From ENR-C587 sp942493235 (lineage in GTDB: Bacteria; Bacteroidota; Ignavibacteria; Kapaibacteriales; UBA2268): DNA of 64,000 bases. Each line of letters starts with the position of its first letter. Positions within the stretch are counted from its first letter, which is position 1. Where the stretch lies: positions 2,232,001 to 2,296,000 of the forward strand of contig OW818676.1 in NCBI GenBank assembly GCA_942493235.1. Reading direction: 5' to 3'. A program made the position numbers and the translations under genes. A model generated the notes under the pieces. That model ran no database searches. It was not told where the DNA came from and was given only the letters and a program-made list of their open reading frames with translations. Shown piece after piece: positions 56,001-63,688 of the stretch.

Positions 56001-58298
56001 TTGATAAGTATATGTGCTTGTGCCCAATAATTTTGCTTGTGAACCCAATACTCTGTTAGTATCTTCGGTATTCCAAATAAAACCTGCTCCCCAAAGGGAT
56101 ATTCTATAATAATTAAATATATCATTTGCATAAGTTATTTCATAATTATTATTTTCGTTTATATTATATAGTACATTTTGTATGGAATTCCATTGAGTTC
56201 TATAATCTCCATGATATGTATGTGTTGCGGATTGATATTTTTTAAAATGTCCGATTATTTCACTGTTTGGAACTGATTCTTTATAGCTTTGATAGAAATC
56301 TCCTGAATAGCTTTGATACACAACATTGGTCAAATCTAATTTAATTGGCATCGGAGTAAATGATGCTCCAGATGTAATATTACTTTTATTTTGCTCAAGA
56401 GAGTAACCTTTATCACTATATAATACATTTTCATTAATACTAAAAACTACTGGAATCTTAGCTTCAAACATATTTAATATACTACATATAGATGAAGGAC
56501 GCTTACTCAATGGAGTATGATACGTAAAATAAGAAAGCTTATCTTGTTCTTTTATACGAGTAAGTTGGAAATTAGGAACTGCATAAAAATATTTCACATC
56601 TCCGCTTGTTCCTATAGCCGGATCATAAAGTCCATTTTGAGTAAATCCTTGAAATGGGAAACCAACATCAAAAAATCCTCTGTAATCCTTATTGTATTGA
56701 AATAAGACTTTCGTTCCATTTTGTGTCTCAAGAATTTTGCTTACATAATAAGTATAATTTGAATAAGAAAAATTAAAATTATAAACTTTAGACTTTTTTC
56801 CTTCACAACTTAATTTATAACCTTCTTCTAAGAATACAGTACTTTCGGTTTCATTAGCTGGAGCTTGTTCATATACCAATCTATCACATACACCTAAATA
56901 AATCTCTGTCATATTATGTTGGTTATTATCAAATGTAGTTCTATCTATTGTAATTAAGTTATTACTATAAACAAAGTTATGATTAGCAAATCCTTTTACT
57001 CTAGCACGCCCTCTTTCGTTTTTAAACGACATTTTATTAGGTAAAGCATCAATATAATTATCATTAATATGGCTTCTATAAGCAAAATTGGTTATAAATG
57101 CTCCATTATGATAAATTGCATCCAAATAAAATATTGTCGGATAAGCTATACTTCCACCAATGTTTTCGTTTACAGTATTATTATAAGTTAGCATATCATC
57201 CATATGGCACATATAATTTTCCATAGGTATCATTAATAACGATGTATATCCGAAAGGAGCCGGATGTTCGGTAAAGACGTATTCATAACCGTCTCCAGGA
57301 AAATATCTTAATCGTCTCGGACGTAAATGTGGACGTAAATCTTTTTTGTCCGCTGTTAATAGTGAATACACATTCTCTGCGATTACAGACCTAATTGCAC
57401 CTTCGCTATCTGTATGCGATATTCCTGTTTTGTTGTCGTTCTCATGATCTATAGGTATATCTGTTGTTAAACATATAATATCATCTATCATAGTTTGATA
57501 GCATTCTAAATCCATATACTCTACAATCCCAAATCCGTTTGTATTCAAACCTTCTTCATAATATTTACCCACATATAATTCTTCATCTTCAGAAGGATTA
57601 TTATGGGGAACATATGTCAAACATCTTTTTTCATTCACTAATTTTAAAATACTACCATCAGATCTTAATATGTTTATAAAGTCTCTGTTTTGAGAATTAC
57701 TATTGTTATTTATTAAACACATCCTATTACAAACATCGTAACCTTCTATATTTAAATTAAGCTTATCTATAAAATATGATGTTATTCCAGGTTCACCATT
57801 AGTTTCTGAGTTTTCCAATATTGATTCAAATTGTTTATTCTGACGCCCTGTTCCACTAAGTGATTTAGCCATAAATATAGCATTCTCTATAGCAGGATCG
57901 GTAAAATAGTTATCTGCGATATGTGTCGTCTGTATTGCAAATCCATTTACTCCAATTATCCAACATCCTTTGTTTATATCCATTGTAGTCCATTTGTCCA
58001 ATTCGCCATTATAATATCCGTAACTTGTAAACTTAGTGTTGGCATTGAATGTCAATGTCAAATTAAGCTTTGCATCATTTACATTGGTTGATGATACTAA
58101 ATAATTATACATTAGATTGCCATTTACAGGATTGATGGAATAGTCGCTATTTCCGGTCCCAGGATTATTCTTGGAAAATCCTCTTTCGTCAAATAAATCT
58201 GTTGCATAGTTATTCTGAAAATATTTTATTGGCAGTTGTGCACAAACATTTAATGACAACAAAACAAATAATAACATTAATACTTTTATATATTTCAT
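50037..58298 (-). CDS. Large secreted Rhs/YD-repeat polymorphic toxin
   Basis: 2753 residues with signal peptide MKYIKVLMLLFVLLSLNVCA. The N-terminal 1500 or so residues are of unknown beta-rich type. RHS/YD repeats (YDDLNRI, YDNLNRIIEI, FGNLRF, Y-x-Y-x2-x-D-x-x-G patterns) fill about 1550-2450. The conserved core end is at 2466-2563 (DQLGNTHLVLKNSEIVG to NNPVMGSDPSG). A variable tip of 190 residues follows (2564-2753). It includes NVVWGKTMRKLGIDYS and MAAHAYSL, similar by eye to tips in other Bacteroidota Rhs proteins but not assignable to an enzyme class. Rhs shells enclose the toxin until release. It is third in an operon after two secreted proteins; the T9SS protein at 58962 hints at the export route. 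Confidence 0.9.
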   Translation of the reverse strand: MKYIKVLMLLFVLLSLNVCAQLPIKYFQNNYATDLFDERGFSKNNPGTGNSDYSINPVNGNLMYNYLVSSTNVNDAKLNLTLTFNANTKFTSYGYYNGELDKWTTMDINKGCWIIGVNGFAIQTTHIADNYFTDPAIENAIFMAKSLSGTGRQNKQFESILENSETNGEPGITSYFIDKLNLNIEGYDVCNRMCLINNNSNSQNRDFINILRSDGSILKLVNEKRCLTYVPHNNPSEDEELYVGKYYEEGLNTNGFGIVEYMDLECYQTMIDDIICLTTDIPIDHENDNKTGISHTDSEGAIRSVIAENVYSLLTADKKDLRPHLRPRRLRYFPGDGYEYVFTEHPAPFGYTSLLMIPMENYMCHMDDMLTYNNTVNENIGGSIAYPTIFYLDAIYHNGAFITNFAYRSHINDNYIDALPNKMSFKNERGRARVKGFANHNFVYSNNLITIDRTTFDNNQHNMTEIYLGVCDRLVYEQAPANETESTVFLEEGYKLSCEGKKSKVYNFNFSYSNYTYYVSKILETQNGTKVLFQYNKDYRGFFDVGFPFQGFTQNGLYDPAIGTSGDVKYFYAVPNFQLTRIKEQDKLSYFTYHTPLSKRPSSICSILNMFEAKIPVVFSINENVLYSDKGYSLEQNKSNITSGASFTPMPIKLDLTNVVYQSYSGDFYQSYKESVPNSEIIGHFKKYQSATHTYHGDYRTQWNSIQNVLYNINENNNYEITYANDIFNYYRISLWGAGFIWNTEDTNRVLGSQAKLLGTSTYTYQKSYSRSLKIPEQGMFRTVKHDDVLSLTNLGNQILTKSTQSFTYDPYYSKISLNTEPLKILTAEKTDYTYEIDPEITRRFNSAYNEDYFNTQICTYYGHNIKKITTNTKLMDPSLSTIFKEIENVKEFKSFNCFDVNLSSDQEIILLLNQIYNCKSYFINTNVCGMLIEALPYSINSISPKVSSQTKKEVNKLQECVYDYTIRRFFAPLINNVPVKDITYLINRNSNTAEIISGKSYELFDCNASSFLEVPKRGKVKFDKFAKLNNQVYNPSSGLANVDYIVGNRYDYYDISSYEADINYSNLKNPIGLVKNVSNSNNVNSFNSYMLPSDLSTNANNYLKYTNSHNYYSFTTDSYYNYFAFGCFFNSNTIDINTPALSTISLTKKDFIDAYGNVLNSFDNNNNLSTFVYDIFNRIARITLPGDFHDKYLNSGYEYLYDDRVDSIDILKYCYTEYKYKVRHCNWHQMGYDDSTPEIDYETIYNKKKDCFITNTATFDNELLYFFGMKKRSTVSQTTKSNYFPWLNEQATAPLTNNPAHNSFENLVVDDYTICDYYDNETSRGNPSVVGYAICILEPNRQQISQIDSLYFEFSINPFHKDEDVNLIDNSEFTLDIELKDKDGNNTTVPSGLTKLLSYKSPLFLFRKSGVEPNDSEPSKQKIVLIPGLLNQIEPAISITDLIEFLNSGNMMQIAIKMVTPGKRISGNELSCIVKGIILHPVTADNTDFTKKFIYADTWNDRYKPFKTVINKIDDRSTSMNYIHNPETFSRFFKTDYTYGYNYNIEKAQRNDIDYNNDQISEVQYNLLNQKIKETGPMGTTNVYNYDEFFRLKKLTTSTNNIELKSEVKYFYKSLGSEDIANIVDLKNPYYYPNDDNITIADIENNEPSFYGSGNLTTSIIEIPDKSDKTIINYIKNNDYKDALGNLRVSIKEYTSTNIFFNDELNIYDTTTTEKTSKMMYYEYDNLNRIIEITNPENQYIRYWYEDILGKVKYKYQPDLGFNSYRYDRFGNLRFTQTQKQAVDTKMTFYQYDDLNRITVVGEAKFNNTAQALLDLTNLGKNQIKVNNINLNRISDQIEPNYLHYTGNTINSAYPYSILTVNPTMFQLEANMPLTDSTYYLKFGKWNNQSISSLFTKLNTILGTDCVASKFITNWNPAVNNTTGYSASTFENFEDIKTCPQNILIAYYYDELPNSSGNIFSKFPDKSVWNNLMESKYSTESSTVKIKKARNLKGRIATIAYRENGDLPFNYMVFSYDERGRVETMLRMTENIGIDATYYTYNSMDLVTSVRVVDARNQFMTYYGYDNSGRIDTVWDSEVISGGMVEKVSNLAKMYKYNYVEAPELVKSPPESPLFSLAYRYNMGDQLDSINIPVLKMSVSNKYNTNGWLTGIETKKNGTIIFEQNNTYYDDNLGNIQSTMYNNNGVIRYYNYIYDCFKEQMTMCNIYDSDDEESRISIQAFDSYSDKIGNRQILLEHEYSNASYNQYSYSTSKFFQPNALLSNVISSDATENTIKKSINNQYYNDGSLKNKVTLEKVTSLYQTNGNSNSINVFQKSLEEFQYDFRGLLSEYTKNSAYINDPNCDNALPDINKVVWKYAYNPFSERESKRMDYSSIGNTEGEVYPWLYYHLGINNEQYVTYNGVYNKDDLSSFFNSIYERPSQYNVSNGAVMSYASEYNIYAPGGQLVNYTINVVGDYKKTYKVLDQLGNTHLVLKNSEIVGSYLYEPFGKQITLFESSSKDRLSFIGKEKDIESSLGDFGVRKYDEDIGRFTSIDPLWEKYYSWTPYHYCSNNPVMGSDPSGLADYIYTSSDKAPKKENDWGFMEFLHKDRYFVEVNGKRFQANSKETVTQDDWKNVWTNWGTDKEKGLDAKVNDALSEHGKTDLDPIFYALKESPEGGLMDQKHNLIITDGDVDLRDNYASSSLYVYQGTVFNWREAGNVVWGKTMRKLGIDYSIINMAAHAYSLYKFRKLDQPNEVKAFNIGYFGYFTNW

Positions 58299-58316
58299 AT
58301 TTATAACCTCTACAAT

Positions 58317-58946
58317 TTAAAATAATTCTAACAATTCGGAAATATGATAAACTGTACAATCCGGTGATATACAGTCTTCACTAATACAATCGGTTTCGGT
58401 CTTAGTACAATCTATTTTTTTATCTACTATTGAAATAGTTACCCCAAAATTTGCAGAATTGCAATTATTGCTATTCCTTGTTACAATATACTCAATATAA
58501 CAACAGCAAGCATTATCTTGAATATAATCAAACTGAGCACTTATATTGGCTGTTACTAAAACTTTTGATACTTTTAAGCAACATGGTATAAATAATTTAA
58601 CTTTTGTGTTTTCTAACGGCTCTTGTATAATATTATTAAATACAAACTGAGAAATCACAAAATTAAATAACTTTTTAATAGCATCAATTTCACTTGTCGA
58701 ACCCTCAATTAAAAATGCTCCAAATGATTTTATAAAAATTTCATTTTCTTTTGATTGCTCACACCACTTATAATCATAATCTATATCAAATATTTGCCCC
58801 TTAAGGTTTTCTTTTTCAAAAAGCCTTTTTATGTCTATGTATTTGCTTTCCAATATACATGAAGTACAATTTTGACAATACAATTTACTTGATGTTGCCG
58901 TAAATATCAAAATTAACAGCAATATTATATTTTTAACTTTGAACAT
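58317..58946 (-). CDS. Cys-rich secreted protein upstream of rhs
   Basis: 209 residues, signal peptide (MFKVKNIILLLILIFTATSS), then a Cys-rich body (CQNCTSC, PCCLK, ACCCYIEY and a C-terminal CISEDCISPDC). At least 14 Cys suggest disulfides or metal binding outside the cytoplasm. No family recognised. It lies 18 bp before rhs and 15 bp after the 58962 gene, clearly one operon. A chaperone, adaptor or shell-associated role for Rhs export is possible but unproven. Confidence 0.7.
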   Translation of the reverse strand: MFKVKNIILLLILIFTATSSKLYCQNCTSCILESKYIDIKRLFEKENLKGQIFDIDYDYKWCEQSKENEIFIKSFGAFLIEGSTSEIDAIKKLFNFVISQFVFNNIIQEPLENTKVKLFIPCCLKVSKVLVTANISAQFDYIQDNACCCYIEYIVTRNSNNCNSANFGVTISIVDKKIDCTKTETDCISEDCISPDCTVYHISELLELF

Positions 58947-58961
58947 TTTTGAGTTCCTTTT

Positions 58962-59876
58962 TTAATGGATTAATACTATTGTTTCTGTGAAGATAATATT
59001 CCCTTGCATATCTTTTATTATTACTATATACTTACCAGAAAAGTAATTTGATAAGGAATATTCATGTATTTCTTCTTTTCGGATTACACTAATGTTATCT
59101 TGAAACAATAGGATTGATGAATAATCAAATACTGATAAAACAAGCTCATTCTTTTCATAATTATTAAGATTTACATAAAGCATATTATTTACGGGGTTGG
59201 GATATATTTTTATTTTTGTATCCGGTAAACTGTTTTCTATTGGCTCTTTGTTTGCTATTGTGTTTAGAACACTGTCCACATTTATATTGAATTTAGGTAG
59301 TTGATATAAAGCAAAATAATCTTTGCTATCACTGTTACATTTCTTATAATCTATACTATCTATTATTCTTTTTGTATAATAACGATATTTTAGATTACCA
59401 GTAATAGTGTCTAATCTTATTGTAGAATATTTATTTAATTTTTTTTGTCCGAAAAGAATTACAATATCCGATGTATCTACTCTTTCTATCCTCGTTTTAC
59501 CACCTATAATTGTTGTATCGAATTTAAAGCCTTGAAATGTAAATGAAATGTCGGGTAATGTATCATTATTTGCTCGCAGTATAGAAAACGTCGAATATAC
59601 TTGCTTATATTTAGGATAAATTATTTCACTACTAATAACATTTGTCGAATCATTATTTCCTGATTGCTTTCCCCAAATTATAAATTTTGGCATTAGACAG
59701 TAATCACTGAATACTCTGGAAACCAATGTATCTTTTATATTATCATTATTGAAATCAGCTATATACGTATCCGAATATATTGCCAGAGTATCATAATAAC
59801 TTAAAGGCATTGAATTGACTTTATAATTTGCCAATAATACAATAATAAACATACAGCATACTTTTACATATTGCAT
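58962..59876 (-). CDS. T9SS-sorted protein with FG-GAP/VCBS-like motif
   Basis: 304 residues. Signal peptide (MQYVKVCCMFIIVLLANYKV), then YIADFNNDNIKDTLVSR, a calcium-binding D-x-N-x-D-N-x-x-D motif of the FG-GAP/VCBS type. It ends in a T9SS sorting domain (IKIYPNPVNNMLYVNLN, then GKYIVIIKDMQGNIIF). First gene of the operon leading to rhs; a strong AAGGAGGAG site stands six to seven bases before the ATG and a TATATTTG box at 59944-59951. It could display or help export the Rhs protein. Confidence 0.8.
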   Translation of the reverse strand: MQYVKVCCMFIIVLLANYKVNSMPLSYYDTLAIYSDTYIADFNNDNIKDTLVSRVFSDYCLMPKFIIWGKQSGNNDSTNVISSEIIYPKYKQVYSTFSILRANNDTLPDISFTFQGFKFDTTIIGGKTRIERVDTSDIVILFGQKKLNKYSTIRLDTITGNLKYRYYTKRIIDSIDYKKCNSDSKDYFALYQLPKFNINVDSVLNTIANKEPIENSLPDTKIKIYPNPVNNMLYVNLNNYEKNELVLSVFDYSSILLFQDNISVIRKEEIHEYSLSNYFSGKYIVIIKDMQGNIIFTETIVLIH

Positions 59877-59943
59877 CGTAACTCCTCCTTATATGTTGAA
59901 TTTCAGTTTTCTATTATTATACTCTCTCTCTGTGCCTCAATTA

Positions 59944-59951
59944 CAAATATA
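59944..59951 (-). promoter_or_regulatory. -7-like TATATTTG box for the rhs operon
   Basis: Minus-strand TATATTTG about 68 bp before the ATG at 59876, followed by GAGGCACAGAGAG in the leader. The gap 59952-60265 is AT-rich with no gene seen. Confidence 0.4.
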
Positions 59952-60272
59952 AAAATATTTTTTTTATTATCCAATTTATTTATAAATTATATTATAATTT
60001 CTCAAATTCTTTATTTTTTACTTGTGAAAAATAGTTTTTCGTTGAAGTATTTTAATAATTATTATCAATTGTCATACTCATAACGTTACATTTAAATCGT
60101 ACAATATATTGATTTTACTTTCAAATTAAATATTATTTGTAATATTAAAAAATAAGAGCAATTGTTGTTTAAAATAATTTCAAATAATCATGTCATCATT
60201 TACTTTTATAATCCTATTATGTCTATTATATTATATAATGTTACGGATATATATAAATAGTACTGCGTTAGC

Positions 60273-60484
60273 TGTTGAATATTGGTGGAATGAAAGTTAT
60301 AAAGTTATAAAGTTATAAAGTTGAATGTAGGAAGTATAGTGTGAAATGGTTCTTTTCTTCCAACATCGTTAAATGTTGAATATTGGTAGAATGAAAGTTA
60401 TAAAGTTATAAAGTTGAATGTAGGAAGTATAGTGTGAAATGGTTCTTTTCTTACAACATCGTTAGATGTTGAATATTGGTAGAA
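60273..60484 (+). repeat. 93-bp tandem repeat with REP-like hairpins
   Basis: Two copies of a 93-bp unit: TATAAAGT tandem, GAATGTAGGAAGTATAGTGT, GGTTCTTTTCTT and a CAACATCGTT hairpin (60358-60393, 60451-60484). The unit also occurs once at 23369-23470 in the same orientation. It lies just outside the proposed right end of the mobile element. Confidence 0.8.
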
Positions 60485-60508
60485 GAAAAGTAGCACTCCC
60501 TTTCGTTT

Positions 60509-60533
60509 CCTTACTACGCTCTGCGTAGTAAGG
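60509..60533. repeat. 11-bp hairpin, ACTACGC family
   Basis: CCTTACTACGC, loop TCT, GCGTAGTAAGG: the same stem as 12323-12347 with the loop complemented, that is, the opposite orientation. A decayed relative is near 60735-60755. Confidence 0.65.
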
Positions 60534-60552
60534 CTGGTGGCTGAAAATCATT

Positions 60553-60690
60553 CAACCCCACCCAAACCCTCCCCAAGGGGAGGGCTTAAAGATTATGTAT
60601 TGATGAAAAAGGCAAATGTTTAACGGCTATTTCTTAAAATTCCCATCCAATGGAGGGGTGGCATCGCGAAGCGATGACGGGGTGGTTCTT
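60553..60690. repeat. Dispersed element with CCCTCCCC and GCATCGC hairpins
   Basis: Begins AACCCCACCC and ends GGGGTGGTT (imperfect terminal inverted repeats). Inside are a perfect 8-bp hairpin (60567-60584, CCCTCCCC-AA-GGGGAGGG) and GCATCGC-GAA-GCGATG. Elements of this look are widespread in environmental Bacteroidota. Only one copy is in this window. Confidence 0.55.
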
Positions 60691-60762
60691 TTTTCGGGAA
60701 TTGGGAAGTAGGAAGTAGAAATTGGCAAGTCTCCTCACTATGCTCTGCGTAGAGCGGTTAGT

Positions 60763-60792
60763 CTTCCAACATCGTTAGCTGTTGAATATTGG
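60763..60792 (+). repeat. Intact REP-like hairpin (reference copy for the split site)
   Basis: TTCCAACATCGTTAG followed directly by CTGTTGAATATTGGT. This is the undisturbed version of the sequence whose halves are at 23491-23505 and 60266-60286. The rest of the gap up to 60949 has no gene. Confidence 0.75.
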
Positions 60793-60949
60793 TAATCGGA
60801 GAATTTATTGGACTCGTTAATTGTTTTTGAGCAGGCAGCCGAGAATAATGTTTTTTCTCGTTTAAATTATCGAATAACCTTATTTGAATGTGTAACGAAA
60901 TAATATTGGAATAAATTAGTCAATAGGGATTTGAAAATTTAAATTAGTA

Positions 60950-61405
60950 ATGAAAGAATATATGATTGTAGAAATCAAACAAATTGACGGAAAATTCGCC
61001 GATTTACCCTTACCCAAATACGAAACAGTTGGTTCAGCCGGAATGGATGTTCAAGCTGCTATTGAGAAAGATATTATACTGGCTGCCGGAGCAATCGGAT
61101 TAATTCCGACAAATCTTTCTATAGCATTACCGGTTGGCTATGAATGCCAAGTTCGCTCACGTAGCGGATTAGCAATCAAAAACGGAATATTCTGCCTTAA
61201 TGCTCCCGGTACAATTGACAGCGATTATCGTGGCGAAATAAAGGTTATATTAGCTAATTTCGGTAATGAATCCTATACTGTAAAACGTGGTGATAGAATT
61301 GCTCAATTAGTAATTGCAGCTTATGAACATATCAAATGGGAACAAAAAGCTGAACTTACCGAGACAAAACGTTCCGAAGGTGGTTTCGGAAGTACAGGAA
61401 TATAA
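60950..61405 (+). CDS. dut: Deoxyuridine 5'-triphosphate nucleotidohydrolase (dUTPase)
   Basis: 151 residues, normal for trimeric dUTPase. All five motifs are visible: I GSAGMDVQA, II RSRSGLA, III GTIDSDYRGEIKVIL, IV GDRIAQLVI, V RSEGGFGSTG. It hydrolyses dUTP to dUMP, keeping uracil out of DNA and feeding dTMP synthesis. The ATG at 60950 is used; a second ATG at 60959 is in frame and also plausible. It looks chromosomal, outside the proposed element, and ends at a clear terminator. Confidence 0.95.
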   Translation: MKEYMIVEIKQIDGKFADLPLPKYETVGSAGMDVQAAIEKDIILAAGAIGLIPTNLSIALPVGYECQVRSRSGLAIKNGIFCLNAPGTIDSDYRGEIKVILANFGNESYTVKRGDRIAQLVIAAYEHIKWEQKAELTETKRSEGGFGSTGI

Positions 61406-61415
61406 ATAATTTGCT

Positions 61416-61465
61416 AAATGGCATAAGCCTATTGCAAAATGCAAAATACTTATGCCATTTTCATT
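61416..61465 (+). terminator. Terminator of dut
   Basis: 12-bp stem AAATGGCATAAG (61416-61427) / CTTATGCCATTT (61449-61460) followed by TCATTTT. The stem pairs perfectly. It may also serve the convergent gene at 61513. Confidence 0.75.
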
Positions 61466-61512
61466 TTATATTGATGTTTTAGTAGCTAAATACAAAGACT
61501 TTTGATACGGTA

Positions 61513-62523
61513 TTAAAATGATAATGATAGACCGGCTCTAACTCCTAAAATATAAGTTGTGCTGGAGGGTTCATAAAGAACAGGTTCGCCATTTTCATAA
61601 TAATAATTGCTTTTCTCAAATCCATAGTTTTCATAATAAGCATTAATTAAAAAATCTATTGTTTCATCAACTTTCATTTTGAATGTAGCTGAACATTCAT
61701 AAGCAGTTACATTGCCTAATGTTAAAATAATATTTGGGTATTCTGTATTTATTTTAGAAAAAAGTATATTTATATCGCCATTATACATATTATTGAGCTG
61801 ACCCGAAAATATCAAATTAACATCATCATTTAATTGAAAGTCCAGATAAGCACCGGTTATTAAATTCTGCCAAGAATAGACTTCTTCCAAACTGTTTGAG
61901 ATTTCTCTGTCCCAAATTCGCATATCATAGCCTACGAACGGTACGAATTTAATAATTTCGTCAACATCAAATTTATATTCTGCTGTCAATCTTAATCTGA
62001 AAAACGAGGAAATTGTTTTAGCTTTTACCGGTACTCCGGTTTGAGTAGAGCCGTCATAATCCTCTTCAGCCTTGGCATATCCAAGAAGTAGGCTTACAAG
62101 GAAGGGACGGTCTTTACAGGAATAAATACCGAAATCAGCACCCTTAATCAGACCGTTTTCTGTACTTTTCAGCGGAAGTGGAACATCTTCTTTGTAGTCA
62201 AAATCAAATACATTAATATTGAAATCAAATCCCTTATGAAAATATTTCCATATACCGGTTTTTGGGTCTAACTTAGTTGAATCCTGTGTGCCGGAATCAG
62301 CGTTCTGATTGACGATTACTTTTTTTTGAATGTCAGAATATTTTAGCATTCTGATACTGCCATCTTTCATTTCCAATTGTAAGTAGTTATCTGGAACATC
62401 TTTATATAAAGTACCTTTTAAAATATCTCCATTATTCATGTAAACCATTAATTGGGTCTGCTCTGAAAATGCCGTCACAATAGTCAATAAAAATATTGTG
62501 ATAACAAGTGCTATTGTCTTCAT
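61513..62523 (-). CDS. Outer-membrane beta-barrel-like protein with N-terminal NGDIxKG domain
   Basis: 336 residues with signal peptide (MKTIALVITIFLLTIVTAFS). Residues about 22-70 form a small domain (MNNGDILKGTLYKDVPDNYL, then KDGSIRMLKYSDI). The rest is a run of amphipathic strands ending in Phe (VRAGLSLSF), typical of an outer-membrane barrel. The N-terminal domain is shared with the upstream neighbour, so the two arose by duplication or domain sharing. They lie 20 bp apart in one operon. Substrate unknown. Confidence 0.75.
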   Translation of the reverse strand: MKTIALVITIFLLTIVTAFSEQTQLMVYMNNGDILKGTLYKDVPDNYLQLEMKDGSIRMLKYSDIQKKVIVNQNADSGTQDSTKLDPKTGIWKYFHKGFDFNINVFDFDYKEDVPLPLKSTENGLIKGADFGIYSCKDRPFLVSLLLGYAKAEEDYDGSTQTGVPVKAKTISSFFRLRLTAEYKFDVDEIIKFVPFVGYDMRIWDREISNSLEEVYSWQNLITGAYLDFQLNDDVNLIFSGQLNNMYNGDINILFSKINTEYPNIILTLGNVTAYECSATFKMKVDETIDFLINAYYENYGFEKSNYYYENGEPVLYEPSSTTYILGVRAGLSLSF

Positions 62524-62543
62524 AACTTCCTATTTGGCAATGA

Positions 62544-63371
62544 TTAAAAATGTAAACCGACCATGAAATATATTGAGAAGTCATCGACATCTTCAACATC
62601 TTTTATTAAGCCTGTACTACTAGAATTTATCCTTAAATCGAAAAGTAATCCGATATCATTAGACATCTTTGCTTCTAATCCAATTCCCAAAGTTGAAAAT
62701 AACAATACTTTATTCATTAGGTTCAAGCAGTCTATTGTAGTTCCTCCAGACCCGAAATAATTAGTTTCAATTTCTGATTTGATGTTAAAACTAACACCTA
62801 ATCCGGGATTAACGTCGAATTTAATTGTTTCACTAAGCGGAATGCCAATATTTAGAAGAATCGGAATACTAATTAAATCAATTTTTAACTTATCAGTATA
62901 TTTGTCGCTGTAATAATTATTATTGTAAGTAGCTTCATATCCGTGCTGAGCATAGAGTAATTCGGTTTGAATTGCAAATGTAGTATTAATAGGGAAATTT
63001 ACAAATCCTCCAATTACCATACCGGATGTAAATTCGGTTTCATCATCTACATTTTTCCCAAGGGCTGTCGCATAAGAAAGCCCACCCTTAATCCCGAAAC
63101 TTGTGCTTTTTTCATCTTTACCAAATTTCACATTGTCTTCTTTGTAGTTATAATTCTCTTCTCTTTTTAGAATGTCCGATATGAGTATTTTTTTTATACT
63201 GGCATCTTTGAGTTCTAAATTAATATAATCACCCGGCACTTCTTTTACAATTTTCCCTTTGAAAATATCTCCGTTCTTAAGATAAATAATATTTTCTTTT
63301 ATTTGAGAATAGGCAGTGATAGAAAGGAATGTCATAATAATAACACAAAAAATTAATCCGATTTTTTTCAT
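62544..63371 (-). CDS. PorT-like outer-membrane protein with N-terminal NGDIxKG domain
   Basis: 275 residues with signal peptide (MKKIGLIFCVIIMTFLSITA). N-terminal small domain (LKNGDIFKGKIVKEVPGDYI, then KDASIKKILISDI) like that of the 61513 gene. It is followed by an OMP_b-brl_2/PorT-type barrel: FGIKGGLSYATALGKN, IQTELLYAQHGYEA, ISIPILLNIGIPL, and a terminal VGLHF. Probably an 8-stranded barrel. First gene of a two-gene operon. Members of this barrel family include T9SS component PorT, but most are of unknown role. Confidence 0.8.
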   Translation of the reverse strand: MKKIGLIFCVIIMTFLSITAYSQIKENIIYLKNGDIFKGKIVKEVPGDYINLELKDASIKKILISDILKREENYNYKEDNVKFGKDEKSTSFGIKGGLSYATALGKNVDDETEFTSGMVIGGFVNFPINTTFAIQTELLYAQHGYEATYNNNYYSDKYTDKLKIDLISIPILLNIGIPLSETIKFDVNPGLGVSFNIKSEIETNYFGSGGTTIDCLNLMNKVLLFSTLGIGLEAKMSNDIGLLFDLRINSSSTGLIKDVEDVDDFSIYFMVGLHF

Positions 63372-63634
63372 AATTACCCCTTATAAACTTTTTATATAAA
63401 ATCTCAATTGTCAAACAAATTATTTTATAAAATTCGGTGGAAATCAATTACTGCTTGGTTAATTTTATAGTTTCTAACTAAACAAGAATTAACTATAAGC
63501 AAAAATACGAAAATTTCGTGAAAATCCATAATAAATATGGTAATTATTTTTTTTAGATAAGTAATAGATAACACTATTAAAATAAGTCTAAGCATATTTC
63601 CTTTTTTCAGGGTACAAGTCATCAGCCACAAAAA

Positions 63635-63666
63635 AAACCTAACAACTAAAAGTAGATGTTAGGTTT
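63635..63666 (-). terminator. Terminator of serC
   Basis: AAACCTAACA (63635-63644) pairs with TGTTAGGTTT (63657-63666), 12-base loop, followed on the minus strand by a run of T. It is 23 bp after the serC stop. The remaining gap 63372-63634 has nothing recognisable. Confidence 0.85.
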
Positions 63667-63688
63667 AAAAAAAACACAAAAATAAAAA

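Larger units (their letters stand above)
23500..60271. mobile_element. Proposed integrated element (~36.8 kb) with recombinases, defence, replication and Rhs modules
   Basis: Intact REP-like hairpins in this window read TTCCAACATCGTTAG followed directly by CTGTTGAATATTGGT (60763-60792). At 23491-23505 only the first half is present. At 60266-60291 only CGTTAG plus the second half is present, continuing into the usual following text (GGAATGAAAGTTATAAAG). The two halves rebuild one copy with CGTTAG (23500-23505 and 60266-60271) as a six-base direct repeat, as expected for tyrosine-recombinase insertion. Two tyrosine recombinases begin 180 bp inside the left junction. Inside are a type I R-M/Gabija cluster, a primase/RepA module with iterons, and an Rhs toxin array. 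No relaxase or conjugation gene was seen. The alternative is independent decay of two repeats. Confidence 0.6.

Noticed and set aside
26177..59876. Conjugation or mobilisation genes expected in an integrative conjugative element
   Set aside because: No relaxase, coupling protein or Tra-like membrane proteins were seen in any frame, so the element is not called conjugative.
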